A stretch of 64,000 bases of DNA, taken from positions 39,607-103,606 of the forward strand of contig JAGWTU010000016.1 of assembly GCA_028868825.1 (NCBI GenBank). The letters are read 5' to 3'. A program made the translations under genes and the position numbers. Of the stretch, positions 41,489-53,783 are shown piece by piece; position 1 is the stretch's first letter, and every line of letters starts with the position of its first letter. Origin of the DNA: Burkholderiales bacterium. GTDB lineage: Bacteria > Pseudomonadota > Gammaproteobacteria > Burkholderiales > Burkholderiaceae_C. Under the pieces are notes generated by a model. That model was given only the letters and a program-made list of their open reading frames with translations. It had not been told where the DNA came from and did not search any database.

Positions 41489-41980
41489 ATGAACGTTGCC
41501 ACCCGAATTCTTGCCGCCCTCTTTTCGACCGCCCTGGTCTGCACCGCCGTGCCCGCGCAGGCGCAACGCCACTGGGGCGGCGGCGAACGTCACGAATACC
41601 ACGGCGGCTACCACCGCGGCGGCTGGGGCTGGGGACCGGCCTGGGGCCTGGGCATCGGGCTCGGCCTCGGGCTGACGGCCGCCTATTGGGACAACTATTA
41701 CGCGCCCTACGGCTACGGTCCGGGCTATGTCGTCGTGCAGAGCCCGCCGCCGGTCACGGTGGTGCAGCAGGCGCCGCAGACGGTGGCTCAAGCCGCGCCG
41801 AGCTCGGCGCCGGAGCCCGTGGTCTACCCGCGCAACGGCCAGAGCGCCGCGCAGACCGAGAGCGATCACCAGGACTGCAACCGCTGGGCGACCACGGTGC
41901 CGGGCGCACTCGCCGATGCCAGCGTGATGATGCGCGCCGTCTCGGCCTGCATGGACGCGCGCGGTTACACGCTGCGTTAG
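41489..41980 (+). CDS. Secreted His/Gly/Tyr-rich protein of unknown function
   Basis: A 163-residue protein I do not recognise by name. Residues 1-26 are a signal peptide (MNVATRILAALFSTALVCTAVPAQA). Then comes a low-complexity stretch rich in G, H, W and Y (GGGERHEYHGGYHRGGWGWGPAW) with a short glycine-zipper-like helix GLGIGLGLGLTAAYW, and a Pro/Gln/Ala linker. The folded C-terminal part has two cysteines and ends CMDARGYTLR, an ending seen in other small envelope proteins. GAGGAG before 41489 chooses this start over an ATG at 41447. The region before it has GGAACC/GGTTCC at 41457-41469 after a possible -10 (TACAGT). Confidence 0.75.
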   Translation: MNVATRILAALFSTALVCTAVPAQAQRHWGGGERHEYHGGYHRGGWGWGPAWGLGIGLGLGLTAAYWDNYYAPYGYGPGYVVVQSPPPVTVVQQAPQTVAQAAPSSAPEPVVYPRNGQSAAQTESDHQDCNRWATTVPGALADASVMMRAVSACMDARGYTLR

Positions 41981-42008
41981 ACGCCGCAGACCAGCGCTCG
42001 AACGGACG

Positions 42009-42209
42009 CTAGAGCCGGGCGAGCAGCCGCGCCGGCAGCATCAGGATCGCCCCGAGCAGCGCGAACACCGATCCGATGGCGATGCCGAGCAAGCGCAGCG
42101 GCAGCGTGACCAGCCAGATCAGCGGCGCCAGCAGCAGTGCCAGCAGCGCCAGCGGCCAGCACAGCACGAACAGCAGGCACCAGGCGGCGAGCGTGAACAG
42201 GAAGCGCAT
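42009..42209 (-). CDS. Small membrane protein, 66 residues
   Basis: A very hydrophobic 66-residue protein, MRFLFTLAAWCLLFVLCWPLALLALLLAPLIWLV in outline (shown by positions 1-34), followed by a second hydrophobic helix and a short Arg/Leu end (LLARL). Two membrane segments are likely. A strong ribosome site (AGGAGGGC) precedes the ATG at 42209, and the stop of the 51-residue gene lies 10 bases upstream, so both are one operon. No family was recognised. Confidence 0.65.
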   Translation of the reverse strand: MRFLFTLAAWCLLFVLCWPLALLALLLAPLIWLVTLPLRLLGIAIGSVFALLGAILMLPARLLARL

Positions 42210-42219
42210 CGCGCCCTCC

Positions 42220-42375
42220 TCAAGCCAGCGGCTGCGCCGGCGCGGGGGTCGAGCCGGCCCAGAGCTGCGCCGCACCGTCGACGCGGGCGAGTTGCGAGAT
42301 CACCCCGAGTCCGGCGCTGGTCAGCAGCACCGAAAGCGCGACGGCGGCGAGGCGGGAAGAGAGGCTTTGCTTCAT
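42220..42375 (-). CDS. Very small secreted or membrane protein, 51 residues
   Basis: An open frame of 51 codons: start MKQSLSSRLAAVALSVLLTS, then AGLGVISQLARVDGAAQLWAG, ending TPAPAQPLA. The N-terminus is a good signal sequence or single membrane helix. AGGAG is 7 bases before the ATG. Its stop is 10 bases from the ATG of the 66-residue gene. The ribosome sites of both genes are much better than chance and support real translation. No homologue was recognised. Confidence 0.6.
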   Translation of the reverse strand: MKQSLSSRLAAVALSVLLTSAGLGVISQLARVDGAAQLWAGSTPAPAQPLA

Positions 42376-42526
42376 GGTGGGCTCCTGGTGAGGTGTGTAG
42401 CGATGACGTGACTGTCGTCGCCGCGCCCCTTCGAAGCGAGCGCGATGCGACGGACGGCCGCTTGCGGCACCTCAAGAGCAATCCGCGCCGACCGATGGCG
42501 GCGGCCGGCGCTGCCACCCCCACCGA

Positions 42527-42532
42527 TATAAT
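42527..42532 (+). promoter_or_regulatory. -10 element before pyrG
   Basis: A consensus TATAAT about 50 bases before the pyrG ATG. The region 17 bases upstream is GC-rich and gives no good -35 element, so the promoter call is partial. It lies between pyrG and the divergent small-protein operon. Confidence 0.5.
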
Positions 42533-42563
42533 CGCCCTTTACCACCACAGCATTCGTCGGTGA

Positions 42564-45094
<2,531 letters not shown>

Positions 45095-45121
45095 ACCCTA
45101 TCACCACCACCTGCTGAGTAA

Positions 45122-46414
<1,293 letters not shown>

Positions 46415-46424
46415 GCGAGCGGCG

Positions 46425-46700
46425 ATGCGCTGGCCCACGGTCGTCCTCGCGGCGCTGCTGCTGCTGGTGCAGGGCGACCTCTGGCTGGGCAAGGGCAACG
46501 TGCCGCACGCGATGACGCTGCGCAAGCAGCTCGCGCAGCAGCTCGCGCTCAATGCCCAGGCACGCGATCGCAACGCGCGCGTCGCGGCCGAGGTCAGCGA
46601 CCTCAAGGAAGGCCAGGAGATGATCGAGGAGAAGGCGCGCTACGACCTGGGCCTGGTGCGGCCGAACGAGATCCTGGTGCGGATCGACGCGCGGCACTAG
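46425..46700 (+). CDS. ftsB: Cell division protein FtsB
   Basis: A bitopic division protein that forms the FtsQLB complex and activates septal wall synthesis. The 91-residue product has a membrane helix at about 3-21 (WPTVVLAALLLLVQGDLWLG), then a periplasmic coiled coil (LRKQLAQQLALNAQARDRNARVAAEVSDL). The C-terminal EKARYDLGLVRPNEILVRI is the typical FtsB end. Located after eno as in most gamma- and betaproteobacteria. Confidence 0.95.
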   Translation: MRWPTVVLAALLLLVQGDLWLGKGNVPHAMTLRKQLAQQLALNAQARDRNARVAAEVSDLKEGQEMIEEKARYDLGLVRPNEILVRIDARH

Positions 46701-46716
46701 CGTAGCCGGAGATCCG

Positions 46717-47358
46717 TTGCTCGCCGATATCCTGCTGGCCGCGCGCCCGCTGCTGGCGCCGGCGTTCACGCTCTGGGGCGCGCCGGTGACCTGGCTCGAG
46801 GTCGTCGCGTTCTGGCTCTCCGTCGCCTATGTGCTGGCGAACATGCGCGTCTGGGTCGTCGCCTGGCCGCTGGCGATCGCGAGTTCGCTGCTCTACGCGC
46901 TGCTGTTCGCCGACAGCCGGCTCTACGGCGAGGCCTCGCTGCAGCTGTTCTTCGTCGTCGTCTCGATCTGGGGCTGGTGGGAATGGCTGCGCGGCACCGG
47001 CGACGATGCGGCGCCGCTGGCGGTCGGCTGGATGAGTCCGCGCCGGCGCCGCCAGGCCGCGCTGGCCACGATCGCCGCCTGGCCGCTGCTGGGGCTGGCG
47101 CTGCGCCACGCCACCGACAGCCCGGTGCCCTACTTCGACGCGCTGCCCACCGTCGCCAGCATCACCGCGACCTTCATGCTCGGGCGCAAGAAGGTCGAGA
47201 ACTGGCCGCTGTGGGTCGGCGTCAACGCCGTCAGCATCGCCCTGTTCGCCTACAAGGGGCTGTGGCTGACCGTCGTGCTCTACGCGCTCTTCCTCGTGCT
47301 GGCACTGCTGGGCTGGCGCGCCTGGCAGCGGCTGGCGCAGCAGGCCGCGTCACGATGA
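46717..47358 (+). CDS. pnuC: Nicotinamide riboside transporter PnuC
   Basis: A 213-residue inner-membrane protein with about seven helices of the PnuC family. Visible features are the aromatic motif SIWGWWEWLRG in the middle and WPLWVGVNAVSIALFAYKGLWLT near the C-terminus, where Asn and Trp residues line the substrate path. It carries nicotinamide riboside by facilitated diffusion, trapped by phosphorylation. The start is a TTG at 46717 with GGAG upstream. The stop overlaps the kinase gene by 4 bases. No riboswitch or NAD repressor site was found in the 16-base gap. Confidence 0.9.
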   Translation: MLADILLAARPLLAPAFTLWGAPVTWLEVVAFWLSVAYVLANMRVWVVAWPLAIASSLLYALLFADSRLYGEASLQLFFVVVSIWGWWEWLRGTGDDAAPLAVGWMSPRRRRQAALATIAAWPLLGLALRHATDSPVPYFDALPTVASITATFMLGRKKVENWPLWVGVNAVSIALFAYKGLWLTVVLYALFLVLALLGWRAWQRLAQQAASR

Positions 47359-47912
47359 GCAGCGCGCTGCGCATCGCCATCGTCGGCGCCGAGAGCACCG
47401 GCAAGACCGAGCTCGCACGCGCGCTGTCGCAAGCGCTGGCGACGCGCACCTCGCTGCGCTGCACCTGGGTCGGCGAATGGCTGCGCGACTGGTGCGAGCG
47501 CGAGGGCCGCACGCCGCGGGCCGACGAGCAGGCGGCGATCGCGCGCACCCAGCACGAACACATCGACGCCGCGGCGGCGGCCCACGACATCGTCGTCTGC
47601 GACACGACCGCGGTGATGACCGCCGTCTACAGCGAGCTGCTGTTCGGCGACCGCTCGCTCGCGGCCTACGCCGTCGCCGAGCAGCGGCGCTGCGATCTGA
47701 CGCTGCTCACCGCGCTCGACCTGCCCTGGGTCGCCGACGGGCTGCAGCGCGACGGACCGCACGTGCGCGAGCCGGTCGACACGGCTCTGCGCGCGCTGCT
47801 CGACGCCCATGGCCTGCGCTGGTCGCGCATCGCCGGCAGCGGCGATGCGCGCGTCGGGGCCGCGCTGGCGGCGGCGCTGACGCTGATTTCAGGTCGGGCG
47901 CGAACGCGCTGA
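47355..47912 (+). CDS. NadR-type nicotinamide riboside kinase (AAA ATPase)
   Basis: A 185-residue P-loop kinase resembling only the C-terminal ribosylnicotinamide kinase domain of NadR. Walker A is GAESTGKTEL (about 10-19); WVGEWLRDWCEREGR, IVVCDTTAVMT and DGPHVREPVD correspond to the kinase lid and base. The helix-turn-helix and adenylyltransferase domains of full NadR are absent. Coupled to pnuC by ATGA, so it would phosphorylate imported nicotinamide riboside to NMN. Confidence 0.9.
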   Translation: MSSALRIAIVGAESTGKTELARALSQALATRTSLRCTWVGEWLRDWCEREGRTPRADEQAAIARTQHEHIDAAAAAHDIVVCDTTAVMTAVYSELLFGDRSLAAYAVAEQRRCDLTLLTALDLPWVADGLQRDGPHVREPVDTALRALLDAHGLRWSRIAGSGDARVGAALAAALTLISGRARTR

Positions 47913-48797
47913 ACCGGCATCGAGCCGGCGCTTGAGTTCGGGCAGCGCCCGCTGCGCCGCCTCGTAGCCGGCCTGGATCATCTCGCGCCGGACGCTGAAA
48001 TCGCTGCTCGCCCAGGCCGAGGTGTCGGGCCGGATCACGAGATCGGCCTGCGCCGCCTCCTGCTGGGACAGCGCATGGCCCATGATCTCGAACGACTGCA
48101 GCAGCACCTCGTAGAGGCCCGGCATCGAGGTGCGGTAGGGCTTGGTGCCGACATCGACCGCGATCACGAACTCGCCGCCCAGCGCACGCGCGGTGGACAC
48201 CGGCAGCGGCGAGACGAGGCCGCCGTCGACGAGCTCGCGGCCGCCGATCTCGCGCGGCACGAAGACGCCGGGGATGCTGCACGAGGCGCGCACCGCGTCG
48301 GCGACCGAACCGGCGCTGAGCACGACGCGCTCGCCGCTGCGCAGGTCGGTCGTCACCGCGGCGTAGCCGATCGGCAGCGTCTCGATCGTCGCCCCACGGA
48401 CGGCGTCGCCGACGAGGCGGTGCAGCGAATCGCCGAGCAGCATGCCGCGCTTGCCGGCGCTGGCGAAGTCGGCGACCTCGACATCGCGCACATGCAGCGC
48501 CACGTCCTCGATGCGGAACGGCGAATAGCCGGCGGCGTAGAGCGCGCCGACGAGGGCGCCGGCGCTCGACCCGGCGACGAAGTCGGGCTTGATGCCGGCC
48601 TGCACGAGCGACTTCAGCACGCCGATATGGGCGAAGCCGCTCGCCGATCCGCTGCCCAGCGCCAAGCCCAGCCGCAGGCGCTGCGAGGCGACGCGATGCG
48701 GCGACCGCGGCAGCGCCGCGCCCGCCGGCGCCTGGGCCAGCGCGACGGCGCCGCCGACGACGCCGCGCAGCCAGGCGCGGCGCGGCAGGCCGCTCAT
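47889..48797 (-). CDS. Patatin-like phospholipase, RssA type
   Basis: A 302-residue serine hydrolase. Residues 5-28 (RRAWLRGVVGGAVALAQAPAG) look like an export signal with a twin arginine. The oxyanion region is LGLALGSGSASGFAHIGVL, the nucleophile is S78 in GSSAG, and the catalytic aspartate lies in LVDGGLVSPLP. The dyad is complete. It shares an ATGA overlap with the OmpA-like lipoprotein gene upstream, and its 3' end overlaps that of the NadR-type kinase by 24 bases. Substrates may be membrane lipids. Confidence 0.9.
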   Translation of the reverse strand: MSGLPRRAWLRGVVGGAVALAQAPAGAALPRSPHRVASQRLRLGLALGSGSASGFAHIGVLKSLVQAGIKPDFVAGSSAGALVGALYAAGYSPFRIEDVALHVRDVEVADFASAGKRGMLLGDSLHRLVGDAVRGATIETLPIGYAAVTTDLRSGERVVLSAGSVADAVRASCSIPGVFVPREIGGRELVDGGLVSPLPVSTARALGGEFVIAVDVGTKPYRTSMPGLYEVLLQSFEIMGHALSQQEAAQADLVIRPDTSAWASSDFSVRREMIQAGYEAAQRALPELKRRLDAGSARSRPT

Positions 48798-49396
48798 TTC
48801 GGTGCCGCCTCGGCCGGCTTGACCAGGCCCTGGTCGACCAGCCCCTTGAGCCGGGCCCAGGCCGATTCGAAGGCCCCGGCCGGCTCGCCGGCGGTCAGCG
48901 TGGCGACCTTCTCGTCGAGGACGATGATCTCGACGCGGCGGTTCAGCCGCTTGCCTTCCTCGGTGGCGTTCGACGCCACCGGGCGGTTGAAGGAATAGCC
49001 GACGGTGACGATGCGGCCGCGGTCGACGCCGCGCGCGGCCAGGGCCTCGGCGACCGACTCGGCGCGCGCCTTCGACAGCGATTCGTTGAGCGCGGCGGCG
49101 CCGTCGGAGTCGGTGTGACCCTCGACCGAGACCCGGTGCGTCGTCTTGCGCGTCAGCAGGTCGGCGACGCGGTCGAGGTAGGGCTTGGCCTCGGTGGCCT
49201 TGAAGCTGGCCTGGTTGACGTCGAACAGCACGGTGCTGGGCAGCACGAGCATGACGCCGCGGTCGAGCTGCTCGATCTGCAGCGTCGGGCCGCTGTACGG
49301 CGGCGGCGGTGGCGGCGGCGGACTCGCGCAGGCGAGGAGCCACAGCGTCGACGAGAGCGCCAGCAGGCGCAGGCTTGCGGAGTGGAATCGATTCAT
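48794..49396 (-). CDS. OmpA-family lipoprotein
   Basis: A 200-residue lipoprotein. The signal ends in the lipobox LLACAS (C near 24), followed by a run of prolines. The OmpA peptidoglycan-binding domain lies at about 55-165: VLFDVNQASFK, VSVEGHTDSDGAAALNESLSKARAESV and the arginine-rich RLNRRVEIIV. A C-terminal tail of about 35 residues follows. It would link the outer membrane to the wall. Cotranscribed with the patatin-like gene. Confidence 0.91.
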   Translation of the reverse strand: MNRFHSASLRLLALSSTLWLLACASPPPPPPPPYSGPTLQIEQLDRGVMLVLPSTVLFDVNQASFKATEAKPYLDRVADLLTRKTTHRVSVEGHTDSDGAAALNESLSKARAESVAEALAARGVDRGRIVTVGYSFNRPVASNATEEGKRLNRRVEIIVLDEKVATLTAGEPAGAFESAWARLKGLVDQGLVKPAEAAPK

Positions 49397-49475
49397 GAAA
49401 GCGGGGGGAGATGGTCGGATCGGCGCGATCCTAGGACCGCCCGCGGCGCCGCGCCCCCACCCTTGGAACAGTGAT

Positions 49476-50420
49476 CTATTGCAAGCCGGACGAAGCCGGT
49501 GGCAGGTCACGGCCGGGCTTGAACAGGCCGGCGGCGTCGATCGGATCGAAGCGGTACTGCAGGCCACAGAAGTCGCAGCCGACCTCGGCCTCGCCACGTT
49601 CGGCGATCAGCGATTCGACCTCCTCGCGCCCGAGTCCGCGCAACATGCCGGCGACGCGTTCGCGCGAGCAGCTGCAGGCGAAGCGCGGCTCCTGGCTCGG
49701 GAACAGCCGCAGCGTCTCCTCGTGGAACAGGCGCCGCAGCAGCTCGCGCGGCGGCAACTGCAGCAACTCCTCGCGCGTCAGCGTCGCCGCCAGCAGCGCG
49801 ATGCGGTTGAAATCCTCGTTGCGGCCGATCTCGTCCTCGTCGCGCAGGCCGGCGCCGGGCAGCGGCAGGCGCTGGATCAGCAGCCCGGCGGCGACGCGGT
49901 CGTCGGCAGCTAGGACGAGCCGCGTGTCGAGCTGCTCGGACTGCAGCATGTAATGCTCGATCACCTGCGAGAGCTGCTGCAGCGGCTCGCGGCGGTCGCC
50001 GTGCAGCGGCACGACGCCCTGGTACGGCTGCTGGCCGGGCTTGCGCTCGCGCGGGTCGAGCGTGATCGCGCAGCGGCCCAGGCCGTGAACGTTGAGCAGC
50101 GCCTCCAGCCCCGCGCCCTCGGGCACCTCGCCGACGACCTTGGCGGTGGCGCGGAACGTCAGCTCGGGCTGCGCCTCGGCCACCGCGAGCTTGACCGGGC
50201 CGTCGCCATGCAGCTGCAGCACGAGCGCGCCGTCGAACTTGATGTTGGCCTGCATCAGCAGCGCGGCGGCGGACATCTCGCCGAGCAGCGCGCGCACCGC
50301 CGGCTCGTGGGCGCCGAGGCCGGCGCGGCGGCCCAGCAATTCGACCCAGGCGTCGCTCAGCCGCACGACCATGCCGCGCACCGGCAGCCCTTCGAAGAGG
50401 AACTTCGAGAGCTCCGACAT
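49476..50420 (-). CDS. hslO: Redox-regulated chaperone Hsp33
   Basis: A holdase activated by oxidative stress together with unfolding. The 314-residue protein has the N-terminal core (FLFEGLPVRGMVVRL) and the C-terminal zinc redox switch with C249, C251 (CSCS), C282 and C285 (GCDFCG). The C-terminus extends about 25 residues past the switch. The ATG shares one base with the stop of the gamma carbonic anhydrase gene. Confidence 0.96.
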   Translation of the reverse strand: MSELSKFLFEGLPVRGMVVRLSDAWVELLGRRAGLGAHEPAVRALLGEMSAAALLMQANIKFDGALVLQLHGDGPVKLAVAEAQPELTFRATAKVVGEVPEGAGLEALLNVHGLGRCAITLDPRERKPGQQPYQGVVPLHGDRREPLQQLSQVIEHYMLQSEQLDTRLVLAADDRVAAGLLIQRLPLPGAGLRDEDEIGRNEDFNRIALLAATLTREELLQLPPRELLRRLFHEETLRLFPSQEPRFACSCSRERVAGMLRGLGREEVESLIAERGEAEVGCDFCGLQYRFDPIDAAGLFKPGRDLPPASSGLQ

Positions 50421-50944
50421 CAGGCCAGCTTCTTCAGCGTGCGGCGGTAATGCTCGGCGTTGTGCACGTAGTGGTCGGCGCCGGCGCGCATCAGCGCGAT
50501 CTGCTCGGGGTCGAGCACGCGCGCGGCCTTCGCCGGGCTGCCGAGGATCAGCGTGTTGTCGGGGAATTCCTTGCCCTCGGTGACGAGCGCGCAGGCGCCG
50601 ACGAGGGCGTTGCGGCCGATGCGCGCGCCGTTGAGGACCACCGCCTGGATGCCGATCAGCGCGCCGTCGCCGATGCTGCAGCCGTGCAGCATCACCTGGT
50701 GACCGACGGTGACGCCCTCGCCCAACGTCAGCGGGTAGCCGACGTCGGTGTGCAGCACGCTGCCGTCCTGGACGTTGCTGCGCGCGCCGATGGTGATCCA
50801 TTCATGGTCGCCGCGCAGCACCGCGCCCGGCCAGACATTGACGCCCTCGGCCAGCCGCACGCGGCCGATGACCTGGGCGCTGTCGGCAACCCAGGCGGTG
50901 GCGGCGATCTCGGGCACGTCGTCGCCGAGTTGGTAGATGGCCAT
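50420..50944 (-). CDS. Gamma carbonic anhydrase family protein
   Basis: A 174-residue left-handed beta-helix protein of the YrdA/PaaY/CaiE group. The three zinc-ligand histidines are present: H65 (LHTDVG), H82 and H87 (GHQVMLHGC). Hexapeptide repeats cover about 15-135, then a C-terminal helix ([15 protein letters not shown]). Family members range from true carbonic anhydrase to thioesterase-like enzymes, so activity is open. Coupled to hslO. Confidence 0.92.
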   Translation of the reverse strand: MAIYQLGDDVPEIAATAWVADSAQVIGRVRLAEGVNVWPGAVLRGDHEWITIGARSNVQDGSVLHTDVGYPLTLGEGVTVGHQVMLHGCSIGDGALIGIQAVVLNGARIGRNALVGACALVTEGKEFPDNTLILGSPAKAARVLDPEQIALMRAGADHYVHNAEHYRRTLKKLA

Positions 50945-50974
50945 CGAGGCTCCCCTATTGCGTAGCCGACGATT

Positions 50975-51781
50975 CTAGAGACGGCGCCGCGCGGCACCTG
51001 CCGGCGGCCCGGGCTGCAGCGCTTGCAGTTCGTCCTCGGTGAAACCGGCCGCGCGCCGGGCCTCGAGGTTGAACGGTCCGCGCGGCCGCGGCGCGTGGTG
51101 AAGAGCGGCGAGTTCGGCGTAGGTGACCACGGGGTCGAGCCCGCGCTCGGTGCACAGCCAGCGGAACCAGCGGTTGCCGAGCGCGACATGGCCGATCTCG
51201 TCGCGCAGGATGATGTCGAGGATCTCGCCGGCCCGCGCGTCGCCCACCTTGACGAGCTTGGCCTTGATCGGCGGCGACGCGTCGAGCCCGCGCGTCTCGA
51301 GCGTGCGCGGCACCAGCGCCACGCGCGCGATCACGTCGTGACGCGTCTTCTTGGCCATCTCCCACAGCGCGTCGTGGGCCGGGAAGTCGCCGTAGGCATG
51401 ACCGAGCGAGCGCAGGTGCTCGCGCAGCAGCGTGTAATGCAGCGCCTCCTCCTGCGCGACGACGATCCAGTCGCGGTAGAAGGCCTCGGGCATGGCGGGG
51501 AAGCGCCAGACGATGTCGAGCGCGAGGTTCACCGCATTGGCCTCGATATGCGCCAGCGCGTGGATCAGCGCCGCGCGGCCCTCGGCGCTGGCCATCGAAC
51601 GGCGCGCGAGCTGCGCATGCGGCACCAGCGGCGGCCGTGCGCCGCGGCCGGGGATGCCGGGCGGCTCGGCGATGACCGCGGCGGCGTCGAACGGCGCGCC
51701 GGCATCGATGGCGCGCACGGCGACGGCCTTGCGATCCGGGTCGGTGACGAGCAGCGCCTGCAGCGCCTCGGTCCTCAGCAT
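50975..51781 (-). CDS. DUF455 ferritin-like protein
   Basis: A 268-residue protein of the DUF455 family, ferritin-like superfamily. The di-iron type helices are visible: HALAHIEANAVNLALDIVWRF, VVAQEEALHYTLLREHL and ILRDEIGHVALG, each with Glu and His ligands in E-x2-H spacing. Function is unknown; relatives include the tRNA hydroxylase MiaE, to which it is only distantly similar. It lies between xerD and the gamma carbonic anhydrase gene, 21 bases after xerD. Confidence 0.86.
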   Translation of the reverse strand: MLRTEALQALLVTDPDRKAVAVRAIDAGAPFDAAAVIAEPPGIPGRGARPPLVPHAQLARRSMASAEGRAALIHALAHIEANAVNLALDIVWRFPAMPEAFYRDWIVVAQEEALHYTLLREHLRSLGHAYGDFPAHDALWEMAKKTRHDVIARVALVPRTLETRGLDASPPIKAKLVKVGDARAGEILDIILRDEIGHVALGNRWFRWLCTERGLDPVVTYAELAALHHAPRPRGPFNLEARRAAGFTEDELQALQPGPPAGAARRRL

Positions 51782-51802
51782 GCGATGGGCTCCTGCCGGG
51801 TT

Positions 51803-52714
51803 TCAGCCGCGCGGATGGTGGCGCGCGTGCAGCTGGCGCAGCCGCTCGCGCGCGACATGGGTGTAGATCGTCGTCGTCGCGATGTCGGCATGCCCGAGCA
51901 GCATCTGCACGGCGCGCAGGTCGGCGCCATGGTTGAGCAGATGCGTCGCGAAGGCATGGCGCAGCGTGTGCGGCGACAGCGGCGCATCGATGCCGGCGAC
52001 GCCCGCGTAGCGCTTGATCAGGCGCCAGAACATCTGGCGCGTCATGCCGGTGCCGAAGCGCGTCACGAACAGCGCCTCGCTGGTCTGGCCGCCGAGGATC
52101 GCCGGCCGGGCCTGCGTCAGGTAGCGCTGCAGCCAGGCCGCGGCCTCGGCACCGTAGGGCACGAGGCGCTCGCGCGAGCCCTTGCCGCGCACGCGCAGCA
52201 CGTCCTCGTTGAGCCCGAGCTGGACCGTGTGCAGGCCCACGAGCTCGCTCACGCGCAGGCCGCTGGCGTACATCAGCTCGATCATCGCGCGGTCGCGCAG
52301 GCCCAGCGGCTGCAGGACGTCGGGTGCCGCGAGCAGGGCCTCGACCTGCGCCTCGCTCAGCGCCTTGGGCAGGCGCAGCGGCATGCGTGCGGCAAGCAGG
52401 CGCAGCGTCGGATCGGCGGCCACGCGGTGCTCGCGCACGGCCCAGTGGAAATAGCGCCTGAACACGGTCAGGCGGCGGTTCGCCGTCGTCGCCCGCGTCG
52501 ACGCGTGGCGCGCGGCCATGTAGGCCAGCAGATCGCTCTCGGCGCTGGCGTCGAGCTCGCGTCCCTGCTCGTCGGCGAGCCAGCGCGCGTACAGCGTGAG
52601 ATCGCGGCGGTAGGCGGCCAGCGTCGGGCTCGCGAGGCCGTCCTCGATCCACAGCGCATCGATGAAGCGGTCGATCGCGGCCCGGCTCGGATCGGTCGGC
52701 GGCGCGTCGTTCAA
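51803..52714 (-). CDS. xerD: Site-specific tyrosine recombinase XerD
   Basis: Resolves chromosome dimers at dif with XerC and FtsK. The 303-residue protein has the SAM-like N-domain (FIDALWIEDGLASPTLAAYRRDL) and the catalytic domain with the R-K-H-R-H-Y set: R in ASGLRVSEL, K in RGKGSRERLVP, HTLRHAFATHLL, LLGHADI, and the nucleophile Tyr in TTTIYTHV. AYRRDL and the position of LSPHTLRH fit XerD better than XerC. No attachment site or mobile element accompanies it. Confidence 0.94.
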   Translation of the reverse strand: MNDAPPTDPSRAAIDRFIDALWIEDGLASPTLAAYRRDLTLYARWLADEQGRELDASAESDLLAYMAARHASTRATTANRRLTVFRRYFHWAVREHRVAADPTLRLLAARMPLRLPKALSEAQVEALLAAPDVLQPLGLRDRAMIELMYASGLRVSELVGLHTVQLGLNEDVLRVRGKGSRERLVPYGAEAAAWLQRYLTQARPAILGGQTSEALFVTRFGTGMTRQMFWRLIKRYAGVAGIDAPLSPHTLRHAFATHLLNHGADLRAVQMLLGHADIATTTIYTHVARERLRQLHARHHPRG

Positions 52715-52721
52715 GCGGGCT

Positions 52722-53690
52722 TCACTCCAGCTTCAGGCCCTGCTTGGCGACGACGGCCTTGTAGACCTCGAGCTCGGCCTTGATCTGAAGCGCGAACTGC
52801 TCGGGCGTGTTGCCGACGATCAGCGATCCGGTCTCGGCGATGCGCTTCTTCACCGTCGGGTCCTCGAGCGCCTTGCGCACCGCCGCGGCGAGCTTGTCGA
52901 CGACGTCGCGCGGCAGGCCCTTCGGGCCCAGGATGCCGTAATAGGCCATGCGATTCACCGGCTCGAGCCCGACCTCCTTGAACGTCGGCACGTCGGGCAG
53001 TTGCGCCAGCCGCTGCGGTGCCGCGACGACGATGGCGACGAGGCGCTTGTCCTTGATGAACGGCAGCGCCGAGGGCAGGTTGTCGAAGATCATCGGCACC
53101 TGGCCCGCGACCGTGTCGTTGAGCGCCGGCCCGGCGCCGCGATACGGGATATGCGTCATGAAGATGCCGGTCAGGCTCTTGAACAGCTCGGTCTGCAGAT
53201 GGCCGATGCCGCCGGTGCCGGAGCTCGAATAGCTGTACTTGCCCGGATGGCGGCGCAGCTCGGCGACGAAGCCGGCGTAGTCGTGGGCCGGGAACGCGGG
53301 GTTCACGGCGATCACGTTGGGCGTCGCGGCGATGTTGATCACCGGGGTGAAATCGGTGATCGGGTTGTAGCCGATGCGCGGGTTGATCGCCGGATTGGCG
53401 GCCGTCGTCGAGACCGTGGCCATGCCGATCGTGTAGCCGTCGGGCGCCGCGCGCACGACCTCGAGCGCCCCCACCGAACCGCCGCCGCCGGCGCGGTTCT
53501 CGACCAGCACCTGCTGGCCGAGCACGGCGCTCATCTTCTCGGCGACGATGCGGGCGATGATGTCGGTCGTGCCCGCGGGCGCAAACGGCACGATGAGGTG
53601 GACGACGCGGTTCGGGTAGCCTTCGGCGCGCGCGGCGGGCAAGGCCGCGGCCAGGGCAAGGGTCAACAGGGCCACGATCGGCAAACGCAT
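52722..53690 (-). CDS. Bug/TctC-family tripartite tricarboxylate substrate-binding protein
   Basis: A 322-residue periplasmic binding protein of the family hugely expanded in Bordetella and other Burkholderiales. Signal peptide at 1-21 ([22 protein letters not shown]). Family motifs are [40 protein letters not shown], and the [17 protein letters not shown] loop. GGAGA before the ATG at 53690 supports this start. No TctA or TctB membrane genes are adjacent, so it is an orphan. Its ligand is unknown; it lies between xerD and a divergent AEC transporter gene. Confidence 0.92.
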   Translation of the reverse strand: MRLPIVALLTLALAAALPAARAEGYPNRVVHLIVPFAPAGTTDIIARIVAEKMSAVLGQQVLVENRAGGGGSVGALEVVRAAPDGYTIGMATVSTTAANPAINPRIGYNPITDFTPVINIAATPNVIAVNPAFPAHDYAGFVAELRRHPGKYSYSSSGTGGIGHLQTELFKSLTGIFMTHIPYRGAGPALNDTVAGQVPMIFDNLPSALPFIKDKRLVAIVVAAPQRLAQLPDVPTFKEVGLEPVNRMAYYGILGPKGLPRDVVDKLAAAVRKALEDPTVKKRIAETGSLIVGNTPEQFALQIKAELEVYKAVVAKQGLKLE

Positions 53691-53783
53691 GGTCGGGATC
53701 TCCGGTGGGTCAACGTTGGGGGGAAGAACAGGGCGCAACACCGGTTATAGCCGCAGCGGCGGCGCGCGCCCGATATTCGTGAG

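Noticed and set aside
51803..52714. xerD as integrase of a mobile element
   Set aside because: It has the housekeeping XerD layout, with no flanking repeats, attachment site or cargo genes.
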